Below, in pieces: positions 17,482 through 26,013 of a DNA stretch of 64,000 bases; the stretch's first letter is position 1; the number at the start of each line of letters is the position of its first letter. Origin of the DNA: Flavobacterium sp. CYK-55 (GTDB taxonomy: Bacteria > Bacteroidota > Bacteroidia > Flavobacteriales > Flavobacteriaceae); the NCBI RefSeq assembly GCF_018413465.1, contig NZ_JAHCDK010000007.1, positions 1 to 64,000 of the forward strand, written 5' to 3'. Below the pieces are notes generated by a model. It was not told the origin of the DNA, ran no database searches, and worked only from the letters and a program-made list of their open reading frames with translations. Position numbers and translations under genes: made by a program.

Positions 17482-19032
17482 TTAGAACGGAACATCATCA
17501 TCACCTGAAGACGATGGATTGATTTGACTGCCAAAGGCTTCGTTGGCCGACGGCAAGTTTTTGGTCAAAAACGGATTGTCTTCGTGGTTCATTTTGGATG
17601 GCAAATCATCATAAGCGCCGCCGTATTCATCGAGGTTGTCAAATTTACCCAAATTGCCAATGAATTTCAGACGTACGTTTTCAAGTGAACCGTTACGGTG
17701 CTTGGCGATGATGAACTCGGCCTGACCTTGTGTTGGAGAAGCTTCTTCATCATCCCATTCGTCAATTTTGTAGTATTCAGGACGATAGATAAATGATACA
17801 ATGTCGGCATCTTGCTCAATTGCCCCAGATTCACGTAAGTCTGACAACAACGGACGCTTGCTCGAACCGCGGGTTTCAACCGCACGCGATAACTGCGAAA
17901 GCGCAATCACCGGAACGTTGAGTTCTTTGGCCAAGGCTTTTAAGTTTCGTGAGATGGTTGAGATTTCTTGTTCACGGTTTCCGCCGCCTTTTCCGGCACT
18001 GTTTCCGGCGGTCATGAGTTGCAAATAATCAATAATGATGAGTTTGATGCCGTGTTGTGACGATAAACGTCTGGCTTTGGCACGTAGATCAAAAATGGAT
18101 AATGACGGCGTATCATCAATAAACAAAGGAGCTTTCTCAAGGTTTTTAACTTTGATGGAAAGTTGTTCCCATTCGTGTTTTTCGAGTTTCCCGGTTCTGA
18201 GTTTTTCAGATGACAAGCCAGTTTCAGATGAAATCAAACGCGTGATGAGCTGCACCGATGACATCTCAAGCGAGAATACCGCCACCGGATGTCCAAAATC
18301 TATAGCAATGTTGCGCGCCATTGATAATACAAAAGCGGTTTTACCCATACCCGGACGCGCTGCGATGATGATCAAATCGGATGGTTGCCAACCCGAGGTA
18401 ACTTGATCGAGTTTTTCAAATCCGGTAGCAATTCCTGAAAGCCCTTCTTTTCCGGCAATTTCTTCGATGCGTTTTTTGGCTTGAATCACCAAACTTTGCG
18501 CGGTTTCTGAGCTTCGTTTGATGTTGCCTTGGGTAACTTCATACAAACGCGATTCAGCTTTGTCGAGCAAATCAAAAACATCAGTGGTTTCGTCGTATGA
18601 TTCTTCAATGATTTCTGAAGAGATTTTAATCAAACTGCGCTGAATAAACTTCTGCAAAATAATACGCGAGTGAAACTCAATGTGCGCAGAAGAGGATATC
18701 TTTTGGGTAAGTTGAATCAGATAAAAATCGCCACCGGCCAATTCAAGTTTTGCGTTCTTTTTGAGTTGGGCCGAAACCGTAAGCAAATCAATCGGTTGGG
18801 TATCGGTAAACAACTGAACAATTGCTTCAAAAATATGCTGGTGCGCTTCTTTGTAAAAAGCTTCGGGATGCAAAATATCAATCACCTCGTCGACGCCTTT
18901 CTTGTCAATCATCATAGCGCCCAAAACCGCTTCTTCAAGTTCTAAAACTTGCGGTGGCAACTTGCCTTTTTCAAGGTTGATGATCGTGGTTTTATCGACG
19001 CGAACCGGGCTGATATTTCTGAAATTTTCCAT
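17482..19032 (-). CDS. dnaB: Replicative DNA helicase DnaB
   Basis: A 516-aa hexameric helicase that unwinds DNA ahead of the replisome. It has the N-terminal DnaB domain (about 28-130), a linker and the RecA-like C-terminal domain with Walker A ARPGMGKTA (225-233), Walker B LIIIDYLQLM and the arginine finger/H4 region (SQLSRAVETR, SGAIEQDADIV). The C-terminal tail ends in the acidic DDDVPF, reminiscent of SSB-like tips. It has no intein. It sits apart from other replication genes, next to accA, as in related genomes. Confidence 0.97.
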   Translation of the reverse strand: MENFRNISPVRVDKTTIINLEKGKLPPQVLELEEAVLGAMMIDKKGVDEVIDILHPEAFYKEAHQHIFEAIVQLFTDTQPIDLLTVSAQLKKNAKLELAGGDFYLIQLTQKISSSAHIEFHSRIILQKFIQRSLIKISSEIIEESYDETTDVFDLLDKAESRLYEVTQGNIKRSSETAQSLVIQAKKRIEEIAGKEGLSGIATGFEKLDQVTSGWQPSDLIIIAARPGMGKTAFVLSMARNIAIDFGHPVAVFSLEMSSVQLITRLISSETGLSSEKLRTGKLEKHEWEQLSIKVKNLEKAPLFIDDTPSLSIFDLRAKARRLSSQHGIKLIIIDYLQLMTAGNSAGKGGGNREQEISTISRNLKALAKELNVPVIALSQLSRAVETRGSSKRPLLSDLRESGAIEQDADIVSFIYRPEYYKIDEWDDEEASPTQGQAEFIIAKHRNGSLENVRLKFIGNLGKFDNLDEYGGAYDDLPSKMNHEDNPFLTKNLPSANEAFGSQINPSSSGDDDVPF

Positions 19033-19121
19033 GTTGCGAATGTATGTAAATTAGAAAAATGGATGGGCTTTAGTTATACAAGAACAAGTGTTAATAAATT
19101 TTCGGTTTTGTTCAAAACCAC

Positions 19122-19153
19122 AAAAAAATCCGAAACCAAAGGGCTCCGGATTT
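19122..19153 (-). terminator. Intrinsic terminator after accA
   Basis: On the minus strand AAATCCG and CGGATTT pair around a 14-nt loop, followed by T7. It lies between the accA stop and the dnaB start, separating the two transcripts. Confidence 0.7.
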
Positions 19154-19179
19154 AGGGTAAAAATCTATGATTTTAAACC

Positions 19180-20133
19180 TTATTCTTTGAACTCGCCCAT
19201 TTTGCTGTATTTGTCCATACGCTGCGCAACAAGCTCGTCTGTTGATAAATCTTTGAGCTCGTTAAAAGCTTTCATGATGTATTGCTTGACGGTTTTAAAC
19301 GTAGTGTCTTTATCGTAATGTGCGCCCCCCAATGGTTCTGGGATGATGTCATCAACCAACTTGTTTTTTTTCATGTCAGATGAAGTCAATTTGAGCGCTT
19401 CGGCTGCTTGTTCTTTATATTCCCAGCTTTTCCAGAGAATTGAGGAACATGACTCAGGTGAAATCACCGAATACCAAGTGTTTTCCATCATCAATACGCG
19501 GTCACCCACGCCAATGCCCAAGGCACCGCCCGATGCTCCTTCGCCCACAATCACACAAATAATCGGCACGCGCAATCGCGACATTTCAAATATGTTGCGC
19601 GCAATGGCTTCACCTTGTCCGCGCTCTTCGGCTTCCATACCCGGATATGCACCCGGCGTATCAATAAAAGTTACCACCGGAATGTTGAACTTCTCGGCCA
19701 TTTTCATGAGTCGCAAAGCCTTTCTGTAGCCTTCCGGATTGGCCATCCCAAAATTACGGTATTGACGCATTTTGATGTTGATGCCTTTTTGTTGTCCGAT
19801 GAGCATGAATGATTGACCGTCAATTTTGCCTAATCCACCAATCATGGCTTTGTCATCTTTGAAATTTCTGTCGCCAAAAAGTTCTAAGAAAACACCGCCA
19901 GTTATGGTCGTAATGTGCTCTAAAGTATAAGGACGATTGGGATGTCTTGACAACTGAACGCGTTGCCAAGCCGTTAGGTTTTTATATATTTTTCGTTTGG
20001 TTTCTTCGAGTTTCTTTTCGATTTGTTTGCAGGTCTCGGTAACGTCAACGTTAGATTCAACTCCAATGATCTGACATTTATCTAACTGATCTTCGAGCTC
20101 TTTAATAGGCAACTCAAAATCTAAATATTCCAT
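19180..20133 (-). CDS. accA: Acetyl-CoA carboxylase carboxyltransferase subunit alpha
   Basis: A 317-aa subunit of the carboxyltransferase half of acetyl-CoA carboxylase, the first committed step of fatty-acid synthesis. Family hallmarks are [32 protein letters not shown] [40 protein letters not shown] and [17 protein letters not shown]. Length matches E. coli AccA (319 aa). A promoter with TATCTTTG lies 28-35 nt upstream. Confidence 0.97.
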   Translation of the reverse strand: MEYLDFELPIKELEDQLDKCQIIGVESNVDVTETCKQIEKKLEETKRKIYKNLTAWQRVQLSRHPNRPYTLEHITTITGGVFLELFGDRNFKDDKAMIGGLGKIDGQSFMLIGQQKGINIKMRQYRNFGMANPEGYRKALRLMKMAEKFNIPVVTFIDTPGAYPGMEAEERGQGEAIARNIFEMSRLRVPIICVIVGEGASGGALGIGVGDRVLMMENTWYSVISPESCSSILWKSWEYKEQAAEALKLTSSDMKKNKLVDDIIPEPLGGAHYDKDTTFKTVKQYIMKAFNELKDLSTDELVAQRMDKYSKMGEFKE

Positions 20134-20160
20134 GCGAAAGTGCTTTTTTTGTTAGGTGAA

Positions 20161-20191
20161 CAAAGATAAAACTTAAAATGAGTACCGAAAG
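20161..20191 (-). promoter_or_regulatory. Promoter of accA
   Basis: The minus strand reads TATCTTTG at 20161-20168, an exact -7 box, 27 nt before the accA ATG. The -33 position (about 20187-20190) reads TTTC, one base off TTTG. Confidence 0.5.
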
Positions 20192-20230
20192 AAATTTTTT
20201 GTTTTTAGTTGTAAACAATCTCGTTAAAAT

Positions 20231-21109
20231 TTAATCGGATTGGCGGTGTTTGATGATGCCATTGAGAATGACTGTTATAATGATAATGAGCGCTCCGAGG
20301 TAAAACTGAGGGCTCATTTTTTCTTTTTCGTCAAAAACCAAAACAGCCAAAATGGTTCCGTAAATGGGTTCAAGATTGATGGTCAGCATGACTGTATATG
20401 GGCTCAAAAAGCGCATGACTTGTACCGAACCGATAAAGGCATAAGCGGTGCAAACAGAACTTAGTAAAGCCAAATACAACCAATCTGAAGTGCTGATGCG
20501 GAAGAACGATGCGTCAAATCCGCCGGAAAAAGCCAGTAAAACAGAAAAAAACAATACACCTCCGGAAATTTCATAAAAAGAAACCACCGACGGATTGTGC
20601 GTTTTGGCAAATTTGCTGTTGATGATAGAGAACAAAGCCGACAGAAAAGCCGAGGTCAAGGCCAATAAAATGCCTTCGATATAATGCGACTCTACCCTAA
20701 AAATAATGCCCAATCCAACAATGACCAAAAGCCCGAAAAAAACTTCATACCAAACCACTTTTTTTCCGGTGAGTAATGGTTCAAGCAACGAAGCAAAAAA
20801 AGCTCCGGTAGACAAACACGCCAAGGTGACCGATACGTTGGAGACTTTAATCGCCCTAAAAAAAGTAAACCAATGCAACGCAATGACCACTCCGGCAATG
20901 AGCAATTGCAACAGTTCTTTGGTGCTGAGCTTGAGCGGGAATTTTTTGTAGAGAATATAAACCAAAATAAAGGCCGCAGCCAAAAGCATGCGGTACCAAA
21001 CCAACGGCAAGGCATCAAGTGATATCAGCGCGCCGAGCACCGCTGTAAAACCCCAGATAAAAACAATCAAATGGAGTTGTAAATAGCTGTTGAATTTATC
21101 GCTTGGCAT
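20231..21109 (-). CDS. EamA/DMT-family transporter
   Basis: A 292-aa inner-membrane protein with about ten hydrophobic helices in two EamA repeats (about 10-140 and 150-285). The first repeat has the typical HLIVFIWGFTAVLGALI and the second ends in PIYGTILAVLVFDEKEKMSPQFYLGALIII. The family exports or imports small metabolites; the substrate cannot be told from sequence. The start codon overlaps the end of the LptG-type gene by 14 nt, indicating translational coupling. Confidence 0.9.
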   Translation of the reverse strand: MPSDKFNSYLQLHLIVFIWGFTAVLGALISLDALPLVWYRMLLAAAFILVYILYKKFPLKLSTKELLQLLIAGVVIALHWFTFFRAIKVSNVSVTLACLSTGAFFASLLEPLLTGKKVVWYEVFFGLLVIVGLGIIFRVESHYIEGILLALTSAFLSALFSIINSKFAKTHNPSVVSFYEISGGVLFFSVLLAFSGGFDASFFRISTSDWLYLALLSSVCTAYAFIGSVQVMRFLSPYTVMLTINLEPIYGTILAVLVFDEKEKMSPQFYLGALIIIITVILNGIIKHRQSD

Positions 21110-22181
21110 TGCGCAATAGATAATAGGCTAATCCACCAAAAATAATATTCGGAATCCAAACAGCAATCAGTGGCGGTATACTGGATTTCTCAGCCAAAAC
21201 ACCAAAAATTTTATCAAAAAACACAAAGGTAAAAGCAATGAGAATACCCAGAGCGAGGTTCATGCCCATGCCTCCGCGACGCTTCATAGATGATACGGCC
21301 ACTGCAATAATAGTCAAGATAAACGCCGATACCGGAATGCTGTATTTTTTGTACAATACCACCAAATACACATCGATATTGGCTGAGCCTCGTTTGCGTT
21401 CTTTTTCAATAAAATCTTGTAATTCAAACAACGAAAGCGTCTCAGCAATATATACCGTTGGCGTTAAATCTTCAAAGCCAAAGTTGAATTTCATCTCGCG
21501 CTCATCGGCCTTTTCAATCACATCGTCAAGTGGACCTACCGTACGTTTAACAAAACCATAAAGCGTAAAATTTTTCTTTTTCGGATTCCAACGAATGCGG
21601 TTGGCTGTTATTTTATAATCGAGCTCATCACCTTTAAATTTCTCGTAACTAAAGTTAAAAGCCGTTTCAGACATGGTGTTGAAATTGCTCACATAAATAT
21701 ATTCGTCATCGTTGACTTGGCGGTATACATCAGTGTTGTCACGCATTTCTTCTCGGCCGTTGCCAATAAGATACATATACCTAAAAGTCTTGAATCCTTC
21801 ACTGGCCTTGGGCACAAAAAAGAAGCCCATCATGAGCGAAGTAAACGATACAATCGTAGCGCCAATGATATACGGCCTGAGAAAACGCGTAAACGAAATT
21901 CCCGAGCTCAGAATAGCAATAATTTCAGTATTGTTGGCCAGTTTTGAAGTAAACCAAATCACCGACAAAAACAAGAAAATCGGAAACAACAAATTGGCAA
22001 AATAAACCACAAAATCAACATAATATATAGCGATTTTGCCAAACGGAACTTGGTTTTCAATCATGCGGTTGACCTTCTCAGAAACGTCAATAACAATCCC
22101 AATCGGAATAAACAACAACAACATCACCGTGAAAGTCACGAGATATCTTTTGAGGATGTATTTGTCAATGATTGTTAGCAT
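21096..22181 (-). CDS. lptG: LptG/LptF-family lipopolysaccharide export permease
   Basis: A 361-aa permease with three helices at each end and a central periplasmic beta-jellyroll (about 125-265), the YjgP/YjgQ layout. MLTIIDKYILKRYLVTF is the standard start for the family, so the ATG at 22181 is preferred to the one at 22196. With LptB and a second permease it forms the ABC complex that extracts LPS from the inner membrane. It follows tgt by 18 nt and overlaps the EamA gene, so tgt-lptG-eamA form an operon. LptF and LptG are not easily told apart from sequence alone. Confidence 0.88.
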   Translation of the reverse strand: MLTIIDKYILKRYLVTFTVMLLLFIPIGIVIDVSEKVNRMIENQVPFGKIAIYYVDFVVYFANLLFPIFLFLSVIWFTSKLANNTEIIAILSSGISFTRFLRPYIIGATIVSFTSLMMGFFFVPKASEGFKTFRYMYLIGNGREEMRDNTDVYRQVNDDEYIYVSNFNTMSETAFNFSYEKFKGDELDYKITANRIRWNPKKKNFTLYGFVKRTVGPLDDVIEKADEREMKFNFGFEDLTPTVYIAETLSLFELQDFIEKERKRGSANIDVYLVVLYKKYSIPVSAFILTIIAVAVSSMKRRGGMGMNLALGILIAFTFVFFDKIFGVLAEKSSIPPLIAVWIPNIIFGGLAYYLLRNAKR

Positions 22182-22199
22182 GTTTGAAACGTTCAACGA

Positions 22200-23330
22200 T
22201 TATAAACGTTGGCTCATATTCTTGACCATCATATCTTTCCAGGTTCTGAAATCACCGGCTAAGATATGTTTTCTGGCTTCACGAACCAACCACATATAAA
22301 ATCCGAGGTTGTGAATCGTGGCAATTTGTTTTCCCAAATACTCATTGGCTGCAAACAAATGGCGCAAATAAGCCTTGGTATATTCGGTATCAACAAAGGT
22401 GTAGCCCATTTCATCGAGTGGAGAAAAATCAGCTTCCCATTTTTTGTTTTTGATGTTGATCACTCCATTGGCGGTAAACAACATTCCGTTACGCGCATTT
22501 CGGGTCGGCATCACGCAATCAAACATATCAACACCCAACGCGATATTTTCTAAAATATTGATGGGAGTGCCCACACCCATGAGATAACGCGGTTTGTCTT
22601 GCGGAAGAATATCGCAAACAACTTCGGTCATCGCGTACATTTCTTCAGCGGGTTCACCTACGGATAATCCGCCAATAGCGTTGCCCACTTGCCCTGCATT
22701 GGCAATATATTCGGCCGATTGAATGCGTAAATCTTTATAAGTACTTCCTTGTACAATCGGAAAAAAAGCTTGTGAATACCCATATTTAAAAGGTACTTTT
22801 TCTAAATGATTGATGCAGCGATCCAACCAACGGTGCGTCATATGCATAGAGCGGCGCGCATAGTGAAAATCACACGGATACGGCGTACACTCATCAAAAG
22901 CCATGATGATATCAGCACCAATCGTACGCTGAATTTCCATAACATTTTCGGGCGTAAAAAAATGATACGAACCGTCAATATGCGATTTAAACTTCACGCC
23001 TTCTTCTTTAATTTTACGGTTGGCCGACAGCGAATACACCTGATAACCGCCTGAATCGGTCAGAATGTTGCGGTCCCAATTCATGAATTTGTGCAAGCCG
23101 CCCGCTTGTTCTAAAATTTGGGTTTGCGGACGCAGGTATAAATGGTAGGTATTGCCGAGAATAATATCCGGATTGATTTCTTCTTTGAGCTCGCGCTGAT
23201 GCACTCCTTTGACCGAAGCCACCGTGCCTACCGGCATAAAAATCGGAGTTTCAATGGTTCCGTGATCAGTAGTGATTACGCCGGCACGCGCTTTAGATTG
23301 GGGGTCTTGATGTAATAAATCGAACTTCAT
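22200..23330 (-). CDS. tgt: Queuine tRNA-ribosyltransferase
   Basis: A 376-aa TIM-barrel enzyme that exchanges guanine-34 for the queuosine precursor in GUN-anticodon tRNAs. The start MKFDLLHQDPQSKARAGVI is the family N-terminus. The upstream ATG at 23351 lies inside the -7 box (23349-23356), which also argues for 23330. Catalytic Asp candidates are in LTDSGGYQVYSL and GVDMFDCVMPTRNARNG, and GGLSVGE is present. Of the usual zinc site (CxCxxC...H) the expected Cys residues are not seen: the C-terminal segment reads GVINIKNKKWEADFSPLD, a variant frequent in Bacteroidetes Tgt. Confidence 0.95.
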   Translation of the reverse strand: MKFDLLHQDPQSKARAGVITTDHGTIETPIFMPVGTVASVKGVHQRELKEEINPDIILGNTYHLYLRPQTQILEQAGGLHKFMNWDRNILTDSGGYQVYSLSANRKIKEEGVKFKSHIDGSYHFFTPENVMEIQRTIGADIIMAFDECTPYPCDFHYARRSMHMTHRWLDRCINHLEKVPFKYGYSQAFFPIVQGSTYKDLRIQSAEYIANAGQVGNAIGGLSVGEPAEEMYAMTEVVCDILPQDKPRYLMGVGTPINILENIALGVDMFDCVMPTRNARNGMLFTANGVINIKNKKWEADFSPLDEMGYTFVDTEYTKAYLRHLFAANEYLGKQIATIHNLGFYMWLVREARKHILAGDFRTWKDMMVKNMSQRL

Positions 23331-23348
23331 ATGGGCATTTTCAGTCGG

Positions 23349-23356
23349 CAAAGATA
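23349..23356 (-). promoter_or_regulatory. -7 box of the tgt operon promoter
   Basis: The minus strand reads TATCTTTG, matching TAnnTTTG, 18 nt before the chosen tgt ATG. No clear TTTG was found at the -33 position, so this is only a half-supported promoter. Confidence 0.45.
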
Positions 23357-23379
23357 ACGGATTTAGGTTTGTGAAAAAT

Positions 23380-23472
23380 AGGATTTTAAGATTTTAGGAC
23401 GGTAAGATTATAGGATATGTCCGTTCGCTTTGACAATCTTATATCTTAGAATCTTATAGTCTTATAATCATC
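23380..23472. repeat. AGATTATAGGA words with inverted partner
   Basis: The left part repeats AGGATTTTAAGATTTTAGGACGGTAAGATTATAGGAT. The right part (23436-23470) carries the complementary words AATCTTATATCTTAGAATCTTATAGTCTTATAAT. Spacer: ATGTCCGTTCGCTTTGAC. Same layout and similar words as 6856-6970. Confidence 0.6.
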
Positions 23473-23476
23473 ATAT

Positions 23477-23571
23477 TGGCGTGCCCCTGCGGGTCGGGCT
23501 GTTCGCTATAGCCTTGCCGCTCCGCTGCGCTGCGCGGCTTCGGGCTGCCGCTGCCATCCCTCACGCAAACC
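23477..23571 (+). repeat. Intergenic REP-like element, copy 3
   Basis: This copy runs from TTGGCGTGCCCCTGCGGGTCGG to CCCTCACGCAAACC and is nearly identical to 3882-3993 in its central 70 nt (GGGCTGTTCGCTATAGCCTTGCCGC and following). It lies within the 812-nt gene-free stretch 23331-24142, which holds repeats, one orphan terminator and one promoter but no credible gene. Confidence 0.7.
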
Positions 23572-23572
23572 G

Positions 23573-23697
23573 GTGCACAAGACAAATGATCGAAAACTTT
23601 GACAACAGTTCAAACTGTAAGCTATGTAATAACCCTGCACAAAGAACAATACCGTAGATGAAAATCTTAAGTCCTGCTTCGGTGGGACTTTTTTTTT
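23573..23697 (+). ncRNA. Candidate small RNA ending in an orphan terminator
   Basis: The plus-strand terminator at 23669-23697 has no plus-strand gene before it: tgt points the other way and its 5' end is 340 nt to the left. The preceding 95 nt are not repetitive and contain a small AACAGTTCAAACTGT palindrome (about 23613-23627). A short RNA ending here is the simplest reading. No matching promoter box was identified, so confidence is low. Confidence 0.25.
23669..23697 (+). terminator. Orphan intrinsic terminator
   Basis: AAGTCC-TG-CTTCGG-T-GGGACTT: a stem closed by a stable UUCG-type loop and followed by nine T. Strong terminator signature without an upstream gene on the same strand. Confidence 0.7.
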
Positions 23698-23717
23698 GAG
23701 TTATATTCTTCTCTACA

Positions 23718-23781
23718 ATCCAAATGTTAAATTGTGTCATTTTAAAAAAAATAAAAAAATGACACAATTTAACATTTGGAT
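23718..23781. repeat. 26-bp perfect inverted repeat
   Basis: The left arm 23718-23743 (ATCCAAATGTTAAATTGTGT plus CATTTT) is the exact reverse complement of the right arm 23756-23781. The spacer is 12 nt of A/T. It does not flank any gene, nor does it have a T-run typical of a terminator, and no second copy was found in the window. Confidence 0.8.
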
Positions 23782-23953
23782 CAAACTTGAACTTCAATTC
23801 TTTTTAAGAAAAACTTGTTGGAATTCGGAATTAAAAAAATAGCAGCGGTTTTTTTGCGGTTGATGATTAAAAAAGCCGAGTGATTCAAAAGAATTTGTAA
23901 TATGCAACAGCAAAGTCTTAACTCAAGTGGCATGCTCAAAGATTTCTGTGGTG

Positions 23954-24077
23954 AAACCTAATAAGGTTATGTAAACCTACAAGGTTGGGCAAACCTTGCA
24001 GGTTAGAAGCAAACCTTGCAGGTTAGAAGCAAACCTCGCAGGTTAGTGGCAAACCCCGCAGGTTAAGAGAAAACCTT
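23954..24077. repeat. Six tandem 18-20 bp AAACCTTGCAGGTT units
   Basis: The units AAACCTAATAAGGTTATGT, AAACCTACAAGGTTGGGC, AAACCTTGCAGGTTAGAAGC (twice), AAACCTCGCAGGTTAGTGGC and AAACCCCGCAGGTTAAGAGA are followed by a partial AAACCTT. Each unit contains a small palindrome (ACCT..AGGT). The array ends next to the transketolase promoter. Confidence 0.75.
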
Positions 24078-24085
24078 CTTTTTGA

Positions 24086-24117
24086 TTTGCCGCCCTGCGA
24101 AATAAGCCTTACTTTTG
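24086..24117 (+). promoter_or_regulatory. Promoter of the transketolase genes
   Basis: TTTG (24086-24089), 20 nt spacer, TACTTTTG (24110-24117): exact match to the Bacteroidetes consensus. The ATG at 24143 lies 25 nt further. Confidence 0.7.
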
Positions 24118-24142
24118 GGGCTCAAACAAATGAAACATACAA

Positions 24143-24988
24143 ATGGCTGACATCAAACATTTACACGATTTTAGTGTGCAAGTGCGTCGCGATATTTTGC
24201 GTATGGTTCATGCGGTTAACTCGGGACATCCGGGTGGCTCGCTGGGCTGTACAGAATTTATGGTGGCTTTGTACCAACACCTCATGAAACGCAAACCCGG
24301 TTTTGACATGAACGGTATAGGCGAAGACGTTTTCTTTTTGTCTAACGGTCATATCTCGCCGGTTTTTTATAGTGTTTTGGCGCGTTCGGGTTATTTTCCG
24401 GTGAGTGAATTGGCTACTTTTAGATTGATCAACTCGCGTTTGCAAGGACACCCGACTACGCATGAAGGTTTGCCGGGAGTTCGTATTGCTTCGGGTTCTT
24501 TAGGACAAGGAATGTCGGTAGCTTTGGGGGCAGCACAAGCTAAAAAGCTCAACAACGATACAACTTTGGTATACAGCCTGCACGGTGATGGTGAATTACA
24601 AGAAGGGCAAAACTGGGAAGCCATCATGTATGCTTCGGCTAAAAAAGTTGATAATTTGATTGCGACGGTTGACCTCAACGGAAAACAAATTGACGGATCC
24701 ACCGACGAAGTTTTGTGCATGGGCGATGTCAAGGCTAAATTCTTGGCTTTTGACTGGGAAGTGGTCGAAATCAAACAAGGCAACGATTTGCAAGCCATTG
24801 TGGACGGAATGACATTAGCAAAATCAAAAACCGGAAAAGGAAAACCGGTTTGTGTGCTTTTAGAAACTGAAATGGGCAACGGCGTTGATTTTATGATGCA
24901 CAGCCACGCTTGGCATGGTAAAGCGCCAAACGATGCACAACTCGAAGCAGCTTTAGCGCAAAACCCAGAAACTTTGGGCGATTATTAA
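24143..24988 (+). CDS. Transketolase, N-terminal (TPP-binding) subunit
   Basis: A 281-aa subunit carrying the thiamine-diphosphate motif HGDGELQEGQNWEA (GDG...N, metal and pyrophosphate binding) and the HPGGSLGCTEFMV and LSNGHISP segments. It ends where a full transketolase would continue into its pyrimidine domain. The second half is encoded 24 nt downstream with its own start, a split form common in Bacteroidetes and archaea. Together they interconvert sugar phosphates in the non-oxidative pentose phosphate pathway. Confidence 0.95.
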   Translation: MADIKHLHDFSVQVRRDILRMVHAVNSGHPGGSLGCTEFMVALYQHLMKRKPGFDMNGIGEDVFFLSNGHISPVFYSVLARSGYFPVSELATFRLINSRLQGHPTTHEGLPGVRIASGSLGQGMSVALGAAQAKKLNNDTTLVYSLHGDGELQEGQNWEAIMYASAKKVDNLIATVDLNGKQIDGSTDEVLCMGDVKAKFLAFDWEVVEIKQGNDLQAIVDGMTLAKSKTGKGKPVCVLLETEMGNGVDFMMHSHAWHGKAPNDAQLEAALAQNPETLGDY

Positions 24989-25012
24989 TCTGAAGGAAAA
25001 AGACAGACAAGC

Positions 25013-25966
25013 ATGAAAAAATATACCAATACCGGAAGTAAAGATACCCGCTCGGGCTTTGGCGCCGGAATGACAGAATTGGGCAAAACCAACGAAAATG
25101 TGGTGGCGCTTTGTGCCGATTTGATCGGTTCACTTAAATTAGATGAGTTCATCAAAAATCACCCGGAGCGCTTTTTTCAAATTGGCATTGCCGAGGCGAA
25201 TATGATTGGCATTGCCGCAGGTTTGACCATTGGCGGAAAGATTCCGTTTACGGGTACTTTTGCCAACTTTTCAACCGGACGCGTTTATGACCAAATTCGT
25301 CAATCGGTGGCGTATTCAGATAAAAACGTAAAGATTTGCGCCTCGCACGCCGGACTTACTTTGGGCGAAGACGGAGCTACGCATCAAATTCTCGAAGACA
25401 TCGGACTCATGAAAATGCTGCCGGGTATGACGGTGATTAATCCGTGTGATTACAACCAAACCAAAGCCGCAACCATCGCTATTGCTGACCACCACGGTCC
25501 GGTTTACTTGCGTTTTGGCCGTCCAGTGGTTCCGAACTTTATGCCGGCTGATGAACCTTTTATCATTGGCAAAGCAATCATGCTGACGGAAGGTTCAGAC
25601 GTAACCATTGTAGCAACCGGCCATTTGGTTTGGGAAGCTTTACAAGCCGCTGAAGCACTAGAAGCCAAAGGCATCAAAGCTGAAGTGATTAATATTCACA
25701 CGATCAAACCACTCGATGAAGAAGCCATTTTGAACTCGTTGTCTAAAACGCGTTGCATTGTTACGGCAGAAGAACACAACATTATTGGCGGTTTGGGCGA
25801 AAGCGTATCGCGTGTATTGGCGTTGAAAGATCCGGTTCCGCAAGAATTTGTTGCGGTAAACGACAGCTTTGGCGAATCGGGCACTCCGGAACAACTCATG
25901 GAAAAATACAAACTCAACAGCGCAGCCATTGTTGAAGCCGTTGACCGAGTTCTGAAAAGAAAATAG
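25013..25966 (+). CDS. Transketolase, C-terminal subunit
   Basis: A 317-aa partner of the preceding gene. It holds the pyrimidine-binding domain (about 1-175, GIAEANMIGIAAGLTIGGKIPF and HAGLTLGEDGATHQILEDI) and the C-terminal transketolase domain (about 190-310, EEHNIIGGLGESVSRVL). The gap of 24 nt contains a new start after a stop in the first gene, so this is not a frameshifted single ORF. A bidirectional terminator follows. Confidence 0.95.
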   Translation: MKKYTNTGSKDTRSGFGAGMTELGKTNENVVALCADLIGSLKLDEFIKNHPERFFQIGIAEANMIGIAAGLTIGGKIPFTGTFANFSTGRVYDQIRQSVAYSDKNVKICASHAGLTLGEDGATHQILEDIGLMKMLPGMTVINPCDYNQTKAATIAIADHHGPVYLRFGRPVVPNFMPADEPFIIGKAIMLTEGSDVTIVATGHLVWEALQAAEALEAKGIKAEVINIHTIKPLDEEAILNSLSKTRCIVTAEEHNIIGGLGESVSRVLALKDPVPQEFVAVNDSFGESGTPEQLMEKYKLNSAAIVEAVDRVLKRK

Positions 25967-25982
25967 AAACCCAATGAAATAA

Positions 25983-26012
25983 AAAATCCCGCCTTTTGAG
26001 CGGGATTTTTAT
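25983..26012. terminator. Bidirectional terminator
   Basis: AAATCCCGC / GCGGGATTT hairpin with a CTTTTGA loop and T-tracts on both strands. It is shared by the convergent transketolase and FKBP-lipoprotein genes. Confidence 0.8.
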
Positions 26013-26013
26013 T

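Noticed and set aside
23954..24077. Possible CRISPR array
   Set aside because: The repeats are contiguous palindromic units without unique spacers, and no cas gene is present anywhere in the window.
24143..25966. Transketolase gene broken by frameshift
   Set aside because: The two halves are separated by 24 nt with their own stop and start and end exactly at domain borders, the normal split form in this phylum.
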